A DNA stretch of 6,769 bases. Source: Candidatus Aegiribacteria sp. (GTDB lineage Bacteria > Fermentibacterota > Fermentibacteria > Fermentibacterales > Fermentibacteraceae). The notes beneath the pieces were generated by a model, which had not been told where the DNA came from, ran no database searches, and saw only the letters and a list, made by a program, of their open reading frames with translations. Below, one piece after another: positions 1-5,252 of the stretch. The stretch is from assembly GCA_030634715.1 (NCBI GenBank), contig DAOWAG010000068.1, forward strand, positions 1-6,769, in the 5' to 3' direction. The position numbers and the translations under genes are program-made. Within the stretch, counting starts at the first letter, position 1. Each line of letters opens with the position of its first letter.

Positions 1-287
1 TAACTATGATTATGTGGATTCTACATTTGCTCGTATTTCATTAATCCCAAAACTATATATCTTCACTTGAAGATGAATCAAGGATAGTAATCATACCATG
101 GATAACTTAACACGTCTACATAACACCCTAATAAACCTGGATTAGTGGAAGCTACATTATCCTGGATTTCAATATTCCTATTGCAGTTGCGAGGTTTAAC
201 AAATGTCATTTGAAGGTAATCGATGTGTTACAGATACTGTGGATTCAGGATGGAATTGTATGGGTTTTGCAGAGCCAGGATTCTCTG
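1..287. other. AT-rich intergenic stretch, no convincing gene
   Basis: No ORF of useful length lies here, and the base composition is visibly richer in A and T than the genes that follow. Plus-strand frame 2 is open from the edge to a TGA at 68-70 and could be the last 22 codons of a gene outside the window, but nothing in it is recognisable. A 35-codon plus-strand ORF (203-310) preceded by GAGG at 191-194 is discussed as a finding and is not called as a gene. The stretch holds a near-perfect palindrome at 59-74 and an 8-base direct repeat (cctggatt at 136-143 and 161-168). No clear rho-independent terminator for the minus-strand operon is visible. Confidence 0.6.
59..74. repeat. Perfect inverted repeat, 7-base arms
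   Basis: The arms ATCTTCA and TGAAGAT are perfect reverse complements separated by CT. As RNA this would form a 6-bp stem with an ACTT tetraloop. Read on the minus strand it is followed by an AT-rich stretch with a short run of four T, so it could be a weak terminator about 215 nt past the permease stop. It could equally be a protein-binding palindrome for an upstream gene. The repeat is seen directly; its function is a guess. Confidence 0.4.
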
Positions 288-1052
288 TCAGTACTGACCC
301 ATCTTGTTGAGTCTTTTCGCCTTTTTCTCGAACAGTCTGAAAACAAACAGCCCGACTGAGAGATAGAACAGGCTGTTTCCAATGACAAACAGATACCACC
401 AGAACGGAAAAGATGAACCATGTACAATATGGGAGTTGATCGTATGCGCACCTGCTATGACCGGCAGGAGTGAGAACCCTGTAAGGGGATAGACTGGAAG
501 CAGCATCAGACCGATCAGTCCGAATGCGAGTATCCCGTTAACCGCGCCAACTCTTTTATGGATCAGACCCACACCGCCAAGCATGAAACCAATGCCGTTA
601 AGAGAAAGCACTGAAACAAAAAGAACCAGATAGAAGTAAGGAAGGTTGACTGAAAGCACTCTTCCGGTGGTCAGCATCGTAAGGTACAGCATCAGTGTGA
701 GTATCACAAAATTGAACAGAGTGCTGGTCATCGATTTGAAGAAGAAGATAATATCGGCTCCGTAAGGGGAGAGGTATATCTGTTCAAGAGTACCCCTCTG
801 CGATTCGGAGAGAACCACGCTCCCGGTTCCCTGAAGTGAGAACATCGCACTCATCCAAAGAACGTACCCGATAACCATGGAATCCAGTGAGGATTGTGCG
901 ACCCCTGCCCCGGCGATGGATCTAACACCCCAGAACATGCCTAGAAATATAACGTACATCACTACGACCATGGCGCCGGTATTGAACAGATACCTTTTCA
1001 GTTCCCATCCCAGCATCCGTACTTCCACAACGAATACGTTCAGAATGCTCAT
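288..1052 (-). CDS. ABC-2-type exporter permease
   Basis: This is the membrane subunit of an ABC-2-family exporter and would pair with the ATPase encoded just upstream to move a substrate out across the inner membrane. From the ATG at 1052 it has 254 residues, the usual size for the family. Six hydrophobic segments are visible at roughly 26-44, 58-76, 103-124, 138-165, 169-187 and 218-240. Between the second and third lies the family's typical motif (ESQRGTLEQIYLSP, 83-96), and the C-terminus is short and basic. I chose 1052 over the in-frame ATGs at 1070 and 1067 because GGAG (1057-1060) sits 4 nt before it, while the upstream ATGs have no Shine-Dalgarno and would overlap the ATPase. The 1-nt gap to the ATPase stop implies coupled translation. 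The substrate cannot be read from the sequence; drug, polyketide-like, lipid or polysaccharide export are all possible. Confidence 0.9.
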   Translation of the reverse strand: MSILNVFVVEVRMLGWELKRYLFNTGAMVVVMYVIFLGMFWGVRSIAGAGVAQSSLDSMVIGYVLWMSAMFSLQGTGSVVLSESQRGTLEQIYLSPYGADIIFFFKSMTSTLFNFVILTLMLYLTMLTTGRVLSVNLPYFYLVLFVSVLSLNGIGFMLGGVGLIHKRVGAVNGILAFGLIGLMLLPVYPLTGFSLLPVIAGAHTINSHIVHGSSFPFWWYLFVIGNSLFYLSVGLFVFRLFEKKAKRLNKMGQY

Positions 1053-1053
1053 A

Positions 1054-1998
1054 CTACTCCGGTTCATCATTAATCACATTCAGGAAAATATCCTCCAGAT
1101 CGCTTTCGACAGTACTGAAATCGGTTATTTCCGTACTGGATGATTTAAGTATTTCCAGGAGATCGTATATCAGCATCGCGTTCTTCAGCAAAACCATCAA
1201 TCTGCAGCCGCTATCTGTCTTTTCCACGGTAAGTTCGCCAAGCTCTTCAATTCTGCTAATACTATCCTGGTTCAGGATATTCGCAATCTCAAAATTGAAG
1301 ACTTTTCTTGAGAATTTCATTTTCAGGCTCTGAAGAGTCTCATGGGACAATATTCTGCCCTCCTTGATAATAAGCACTCTATCACAGACTGATTCAATGA
1401 AATCCATATCGTGAGATGTTACAAGAATTGATTTACCTGACTTCTGCGTTACTTCCCTGAGCCAGTTTCTCATTGTTCTTGAAATCTCAACATCCAGTCC
1501 AAGTGTGGGTTCATCCAGAAGAAGTATGTCAGGGTCATGAATGAAAGCACATGCAAGAGCGACCTTCTGCTTCATCCCCTTGGAGAATTCCCTTAGTTCC
1601 TTTTTCCTGATTTCATCGAGACCGAGTTCTTCAAGGAGTGAATTCATTCGCTCTTTAATGTCGGAATGAGAAAGACCTCTCAGGCCGGCAAAATACCTCA
1701 GGTTTTCTTCGGGGGAGAGATGCCAGTAGACATTTCTGGCTCCTTCAAGGACTGCTCCGGTATTCCTGAGGATTCTTTTATTGTCTTTCCTCACATCCAT
1801 GCCCGAAACATGAATATCCCCGCTGTCGAAGAGTATTAAACCCAGAATTGACTTGAGTGTAGTGGTTTTTCCCGACCCGTTCGGTCCGAGTATTCCAAGA
1901 ATTTCGCCCTCGTAAGCACTGAAGGATATATCATCTACTGCCACGACATCCTTGTATGATTTCCTAAGATTGCTGACTGATATGATTGAATTATTCAT
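1054..1998 (-). CDS. ABC exporter ATP-binding protein, DrrA/NatA type
   Basis: This cytoplasmic ATPase powers the ABC-2 permease encoded directly after it. It has 314 residues: an ATPase domain (about 5-225) and a C-terminal accessory domain of the DrrA kind (about 225-314) with the typical ending pattern LEDIF (301-305). Visible motifs are Walker A GPNGSGKTT (38-46), the signature FSKGMKQKV (138-146), Walker B ILLLDEP (158-164), a D-loop GLD (167-169) and the H-loop SH (195-196). The segment after Walker A reads GAVLEGARNVYW (81-92), which puts a glutamate where many relatives have the Q-loop glutamine; I recall this in a related exporter subgroup. The ATG at 1998 gives the usual N-terminus but has no clear Shine-Dalgarno. 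It lies 9 nt after the kinase stop, so translational coupling to the kinase is likely. The family call is firm; the substrate is unknown. Confidence 0.95.
   Translation of the reverse strand: MNNSIISVSNLRKSYKDVVAVDDISFSAYEGEILGILGPNGSGKTTTLKSILGLILFDSGDIHVSGMDVRKDNKRILRNTGAVLEGARNVYWHLSPEENLRYFAGLRGLSHSDIKERMNSLLEELGLDEIRKKELREFSKGMKQKVALACAFIHDPDILLLDEPTLGLDVEISRTMRNWLREVTQKSGKSILVTSHDMDFIESVCDRVLIIKEGRILSHETLQSLKMKFSRKVFNFEIANILNQDSISRIEELGELTVEKTDSGCRLMVLLKNAMLIYDLLEILKSSSTEITDFSTVESDLEDIFLNVINDEPE
1057..1062 (-). promoter_or_regulatory. Shine-Dalgarno of permease inside the ATPase stop region
   Basis: CCGGAG on the minus strand lies within the last codons of the ATPase (Pro-Glu) and is followed by its TAG stop and, one base later, the ATG at 1052. 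The spacing from GGAG to ATG is 4 nt. This site decides the permease start and links its translation to that of the ATPase. Confidence 0.55.
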
Positions 1999-2007
1999 GG
2001 TTGCAGT

Positions 2008-3195
2008 TCAGGTTACACTGCTTTGTGGAGAATGAATGGGCGTGAGAATCGACGGTGATTCATCATCTCTGCACACGGGTAGATCAAAACCGAATGTGCT
2101 CCCGGATTCAGGTTCGCTTTTAAGAAATACTTTACCCCGATGCATTTCTACTATGCGTTTTACTATAGAGAGACCCAGACCAATACCAGGTACTTTCTTT
2201 CCAGAGACGTCGATGTCCTTTATTCTAACGAATTCCTTAAACAGTTTCTTCTGATTCTCTCTGGAGATGCCGATTCCGTTATCTTCCACTTCCACTCTTA
2301 CAGTGTTACCATCCCTCAGAAAGCTTCGAACGACGATTTTGCCACTGTCAGGGGTGTATTTGATGGCGTTTGTAACAAGATTGGCTACAACCTCGGTGAG
2401 AAGTCTATCAATACCGCCAACGAATGGCAGATCCTTCTGAAGGTCAGTGGAAAGTATGTGTTTTTTATCAACCGCAAGATCCTGATTTGATTTAACTACC
2501 TGCTGAATAGTTTTATTCAGATTAATCTTCTTCGCGTGTTTCCTTACCTGAGATGTGTCTTCAAGCGCAGCAAAAAACTGGAAATCGCGAAGGAATGAAT
2601 CAGCTTCATCCAGCCTTGAATGCATTCTATTCATAAGATGTTTCTGCTTGGTGGTGATTGATGGTCCGATGAGAGTCTCAAGGCTGTGAAGTAGCATTGT
2701 TGTTGCGGAAACAGGTGATTTCATATCATGAATAGCGATATGAAGAAAAGCCCGCCTGAGTTTGGAGAATTCCCTGAGCGAAGCATTGGTTTTCCTTATT
2801 CTATCTTCTCTTTCCCTGAGGGCTCTGTATGTTTTCATTAATTCGCTGCTCAGTTCACCAACTACTGTTGCTACAGCCAGGAAGGCTCCGACTCGAACTA
2901 AATCGGCCCAGAGAGGGCTGGTAAAGTCGGAGAAGAATCTGAAAACGAGTACATCCAATCCAAGAAATGCGGCTACATATATTGATTTTCGACCCCACCA
3001 GAAACTGGCGAAAATGATGGGAACGTAAGCCATATGCGAATAACCAATGTTCTTATGGAGTTCCAGATTGAAATATGCGCTCAAGATTATGAAACCAGCC
3101 ACAAGAGTGCATATGATAACAAATCTGTTTCTGGAGCTTGGTATCTTTTCCTGGATTATCCTCGGATTTGATTTACTGTCAGATTTCTGATTCAT
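2008..3195 (-). CDS. Membrane sensor histidine kinase
   Basis: This is a 395-residue two-component sensor kinase that should autophosphorylate on His156 and pass phosphate to a response regulator. The N-terminal part has about four hydrophobic segments (24-42, 52-66, 71-89, 98-116) with very short loops, so it has no sizeable periplasmic sensor domain. A charged, coiled-coil-like linker follows (about 117-148). The H-box is HDMKSP (156-161). The ATPase domain shows the N-box ANLVTNAIKYTP (271-282), the G1 box DNGIGI (305-310), the F-box LFKEF (318-322) and the G2 box GIGLGL (337-342), so all catalytic motifs are intact. The last 20 or so residues are a Ser/Pro-rich tail. The ATG at 3195 is preceded by a purine-rich AGAGAG stretch. 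Its stop lies 9 nt before the exporter ATPase start, pointing to one operon. There is no receiver domain in the protein and no response-regulator gene in the window. The signal is unknown; membrane or envelope stress is a reasonable inference from the all-membrane sensor. Confidence 0.95.
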   Translation of the reverse strand: MNQKSDSKSNPRIIQEKIPSSRNRFVIICTLVAGFIILSAYFNLELHKNIGYSHMAYVPIIFASFWWGRKSIYVAAFLGLDVLVFRFFSDFTSPLWADLVRVGAFLAVATVVGELSSELMKTYRALREREDRIRKTNASLREFSKLRRAFLHIAIHDMKSPVSATTMLLHSLETLIGPSITTKQKHLMNRMHSRLDEADSFLRDFQFFAALEDTSQVRKHAKKINLNKTIQQVVKSNQDLAVDKKHILSTDLQKDLPFVGGIDRLLTEVVANLVTNAIKYTPDSGKIVVRSFLRDGNTVRVEVEDNGIGISRENQKKLFKEFVRIKDIDVSGKKVPGIGLGLSIVKRIVEMHRGKVFLKSEPESGSTFGFDLPVCRDDESPSILTPIHSPQSSVT

Positions 3196-3309
3196 CCTGC
3201 TCTCTCTTTGTTCATAATTTGCGTGTCAGCAAGCGTAATATATCGCATATGCTGAATATTTTCGTGAACACAGAAGTAAAAAGATAGTCTGAAAAGGGTG
3301 AATGTCCAG
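3196..3309. other. Intergenic gap between glycosyltransferase and kinase
   Basis: This 114-nt gap separates two genes of the same strand. It holds the dyad at 3226-3255 and, next to the kinase start, a purine-rich ribosome-binding stretch (AGAGAG, minus strand). No hairpin with a T-run is visible after the glycosyltransferase stop, so read-through from that gene into the kinase operon is possible. Confidence 0.5.
3226..3255. promoter_or_regulatory. Imperfect dyad around a possible -10 of the kinase operon
   Basis: TCAGCA (3226-3231) pairs with TGCTGA (3250-3255) and GCG (3233-3235) with CGC (3244-3246), leaving an AT-only centre of 8 nt. Read on the minus strand the centre contains TATATT (3237-3242), five of six matches to a sigma-70 -10 box. 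The best -35 candidate, TTCACG (3263-3268), is 20 nt away, which is too far for a standard promoter. The 114-nt gap between the glycosyltransferase stop and the kinase start is therefore a plausible promoter-operator, but this is weak evidence. Confidence 0.3.
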
Positions 3310-4698
3310 TCAGTGTATCCTCCAGAGAGCTACCGAATCTTCACCGCATATCACGTTTGATCTGCTTCCGAAACCGACAAGGAATTCAATGGATTCCCCG
3401 GCTTCAGAGACAAGGCTGGAATACTGCTTCGGAAAAGCGAGCAGGTAATCAGCATTTCGCTCAATCCAGCTCCAACCCTCAATATCATTTCCTGGAAGTC
3501 TTTCAGATGTGACAAGACCATCCAGATCCAGAATGTTCATATTGGTAATCCATTTAACCGCGCCAATATCCGCGGAGGCAACAGTTTCCGTATCTGTTGC
3601 GCAGGCAGCAAGGTAATAAGCTGGATCCACGTCAATAGCGCCCACATCACACGAAGCTTCTGCCCGTCGTCCTCCGAAAATCACTAATCCTGGAAGCATC
3701 GACATGGCGAGAAGAACGATGTTCAGTTTTTTTCTTTTCAATCCACTCAACCAGTGTCCTACGACGAGGACTGTTGCTGTCAGGGCCGGAACATAGTACC
3801 TCATTTGAAAGAAACTGTTTGGCTGAAGAAGAAGGGAAGTTGAGAGGAGCAGGATCGGAATTGTGCCCAATGCAATACTCCTTCTTCTGAGTTCAGCAGG
3901 AGCTTTCTTGAATAATTCCATTAATGAAGCAACTGCTGCGAAGATAAGAAGTGGAGAAACAAGAAGAATGTTCTTCAGTAACCCGGGTAGACCGGTTGCT
4001 GCCGATGAAAACCAGTTAACAGTCTGTTTCGCGTAGAAAGTAGAAGGAAGTAACAGACCGGCAGCGTGAATGTTCCAGATTACCCAGAGAATACCGGCTG
4101 CAAATAGAGGTATCAGGAGAATAATAATGTTTCGAACATCTCTTCTGGGCATGGCGAAAACCAATGGCACAGCGAGAATGGCAAGTTCAGGTCTGCATAG
4201 AAAAGCCCCTGCCAGAATAAACGGTCTGAATCCATGCAGAGTATCATCCCTGACACTTTTCCATATTACGATTACAAAAAGAGAAGCAAGCGCTGTTTCC
4301 ATGCCGCTTGATGCATGGAAAAAGAATGGTCCGGTCAGGAGAAGAAGAAATCCTGCCAGTGGACCAGCAGCGAGCAGTGCCAGTGCAGCCGCGATAAGGG
4401 AGAGCACCATAAGAATCACCGGAGCTGCTTCAGAGCTGCATAGCGAAGCCATAGCAGAAGGCAGAAGCCATACAGGGCTTGTAAAACCCGAGGATATCTC
4501 AGACTGGTTGAAGCAGAGCGGATTTCCAGAGAATAGACTCTTTCCAAACACAAGATGTATGTATGTATCGTCCATAGGCGGTATGAGTGGTCTGCACTCC
4601 CACAGAGTAAGCACCAGCAATGTACAGACTATTAATATCATCGGAAGGAGCATCCTGTATATGCTCTTTTTCCGTAGCGTATTATGAGTTTTTTTCAT
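3310..4698 (-). CDS. GT-C-type membrane glycosyltransferase-like protein
   Basis: This polytopic inner-membrane protein resembles the GT-C families that transfer a sugar from a polyprenyl-phosphate donor to an acceptor on the outer face of the membrane (AftB, ArnT and mannosyltransferase-like). From the ATG at 4698 it has 462 residues. A basic N-terminus and first helix (about 17-34) lead to a loop with an Asp-Asp pair (MDDTYIHL, 42-49), the expected metal/donor-binding motif, then SSGFTSPVW (69-77). Further family-like patterns are SGMETAL (131-137), RPELA (169-173), FYAKQ (221-225), RYYVP (300-304) and, in the soluble C-terminal part, DIGAVKWI (377-384) and ILDLDGLV (389-396). About ten hydrophobic segments are visible. 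Starts at GTG 4764 (22 residues longer) or ATG 4653 (447 residues) are also possible; 4698 fits a promoter just upstream. Donor and acceptor are unknown. It lies upstream of the kinase operon on the same strand, separated by 114 nt. Confidence 0.75.
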   Translation of the reverse strand: MKKTHNTLRKKSIYRMLLPMILIVCTLLVLTLWECRPLIPPMDDTYIHLVFGKSLFSGNPLCFNQSEISSGFTSPVWLLPSAMASLCSSEAAPVILMVLSLIAAALALLAAGPLAGFLLLLTGPFFFHASSGMETALASLFVIVIWKSVRDDTLHGFRPFILAGAFLCRPELAILAVPLVFAMPRRDVRNIIILLIPLFAAGILWVIWNIHAAGLLLPSTFYAKQTVNWFSSAATGLPGLLKNILLVSPLLIFAAVASLMELFKKAPAELRRRSIALGTIPILLLSTSLLLQPNSFFQMRYYVPALTATVLVVGHWLSGLKRKKLNIVLLAMSMLPGLVIFGGRRAEASCDVGAIDVDPAYYLAACATDTETVASADIGAVKWITNMNILDLDGLVTSERLPGNDIEGWSWIERNADYLLAFPKQYSSLVSEAGESIEFLVGFGSRSNVICGEDSVALWRIH

Positions 4699-4704
4699 GT
4701 GGGT

Positions 4705-4733
4705 TTTATCGTTTCCCTGGCATGCTGCGTCAA
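4705..4733 (-). promoter_or_regulatory. Sigma-70-like promoter for the glycosyltransferase gene
   Basis: On the minus strand TTGACG (4728-4733, five of six matches to the -35 consensus) is separated by exactly 17 nt from GATAAA (4705-4710, four of six matches to the -10). Only 6 nt (4699-4704) lie between the -10 and the ATG at 4698, so the predicted transcript would begin at or next to that ATG. That implies either leaderless translation from 4698 or use of the in-frame ATG at 4653, which has an AAAGAG stretch about 10 nt before it. Confidence 0.45.
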
Positions 4734-4768
4734 GAGTACAATAAGCGTAAAAAACGGTGGACACAGAC

Positions 4769-4788
4769 GGACTCTCGTGTTAGAGTTC
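4769..4788. repeat. Inverted repeat in the divergent intergenic region
   Basis: GGACTCT (4769-4775) and AGAGTTC (4782-4788) can pair over 7 bp with one G-T wobble around a 6-nt loop. No T-run follows on either strand, so it is not a rho-independent terminator. It lies between the divergently transcribed glycosyltransferase and acpS, about 36 nt upstream of the promoter for the former and 48 nt before the acpS start. An operator or an acpS leader hairpin are both possible. Confidence 0.35.
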
Positions 4789-4820
4789 ACATGCTGTTAA
4801 TACTACGAAAAATAACTTGT

Positions 4821-4826
4821 GGGAGA
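4821..4826 (+). promoter_or_regulatory. acpS: Shine-Dalgarno deciding the acpS TTG start
   Basis: GGGAGA lies 9 nt before TTG 4836. The in-frame ATG at 4791 has only a poor TAGAG before it and would add 15 residues in front of the VIGVGID motif, which in this family begins at residue 2 or 3. The site therefore favours the TTG. Confidence 0.65.
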
Positions 4827-4835
4827 ACATTTTCT

Positions 4836-5207
4836 TTGAGAGTAATCGGGGTTGGAATAGATATTGTCGATCTTGATGTTTTCAGGGCACGACTTGATGA
4901 TGGCCTGATCGAGGAACTGTTTTTACCTGAGGAAGTAAAGTACTGTTCAGGCAGAGCTCGACCATGGGAAAGCTATGCCGCCAGATTCGCCGCAAAGGAA
5001 GCCACATTCAAGGCACTCAGTGCCGGACTCTCACAAGGACTTCGCTGGAAGCATGTAGAGATTCTGAAGGATGAATCCGGTGCGGTTGCCGTTCAATTAA
5101 CAGGTTTAGCGCTTAAGCAGGCACAAGAAAAGAAAGTAAAGGAGATACACCTTTCCGTCAGTCATACGAAGTTGAATGCAATGGCTATTGTAGTGATGGA
5201 AGGCTGA
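4836..5207 (+). CDS. acpS: Holo-[acyl-carrier-protein] synthase
   Basis: AcpS transfers the 4'-phosphopantetheine arm from CoA to a serine of acyl carrier protein, giving the holo-ACP needed for fatty-acid synthesis; it acts in the cytoplasm, usually as a trimer. The protein has 123 residues, a normal family length. The N-terminal GVGIDIVDL (5-13) carries the metal-binding Asp9, FAAKEATFKAL (51-61) carries Glu55, the second metal ligand, with Lys54 beside it, and the C-terminal LSVSH (106-110) is the family's conserved closing motif. GLSQGLRWKHVEI (64-76) matches the central strand region. The start is TTG with GGGAGA 9 nt upstream. It is divergent from the glycosyltransferase gene, and acsA follows 45 nt downstream on the same strand, so the two may be co-transcribed. 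No strong promoter was found before it; TTCACA at 4786-4791 is the best -35-like sequence but lacks a good partner. Confidence 0.93.
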   Translation: MRVIGVGIDIVDLDVFRARLDDGLIEELFLPEEVKYCSGRARPWESYAARFAAKEATFKALSAGLSQGLRWKHVEILKDESGAVAVQLTGLALKQAQEKKVKEIHLSVSHTKLNAMAIVVMEG

Positions 5208-5240
5208 TAAATCCTGTACAACACATTTAAGAATGGTTGG

Positions 5241-5246
5241 AAGGAG
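5241..5246 (+). promoter_or_regulatory. acsA: Shine-Dalgarno deciding the acsA TTG start
   Basis: AAGGAG is a near-perfect anti-16S match placed 6 nt before TTG 5253. The next in-frame ATG (5283) has no comparable site, so TTG 5253 is the best start. Confidence 0.75.
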
Positions 5247-5252
5247 CGAACT

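Noticed and set aside
2..70. Open frame at the left edge as the end of a gene
   Set aside because: Only 22 codons are visible with no recognisable motif, which is what chance would give.
136..168. Direct repeat cctggatt as an attachment site or repeat array
   Set aside because: Two 8-base copies in an AT-rich stretch are not enough, and there is no integrase, tRNA or further repeat unit.
270..287. Hairpin CAGAG/CTCTG just after the permease stop as terminator
   Set aside because: The stem is only 5 bp with an 8-nt loop and is followed on the minus strand by CAAAACC, not a T-run.
1053..1070. ATG 1070 or 1067 as permease start
   Set aside because: Neither has a Shine-Dalgarno, and both overlap the ATPase coding end; ATG 1052 has GGAG upstream and sits 1 nt past the ATPase stop.
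2036..3028. Plus-strand ORFs of 72, 116 and 88 codons opposite the kinase
   Set aside because: They are antisense to intact kinase motifs and show no domain or ribosome-binding support.
4070..4687. Plus-strand 205-codon ORF opposite the glycosyltransferase gene
   Set aside because: It lies wholly antisense to a gene with clear family motifs, has no recognisable domain and has the composition expected from a shadow frame.
4699..4764. GTG 4764 as start of the glycosyltransferase
   Set aside because: It adds 22 residues without hydrophobic or family-like features and would place the best promoter inside the coding region. A GAGAG stretch before it keeps it possible but less likely.
4620..4835. 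Long N-terminal extension of AcpS from ATG 4620 or ATG 4791
   Set aside because: The family begins just before VIGVGID; the extension from 4620 would overlap the divergent gene, and the Shine-Dalgarno at 4821-4826 points to TTG 4836.
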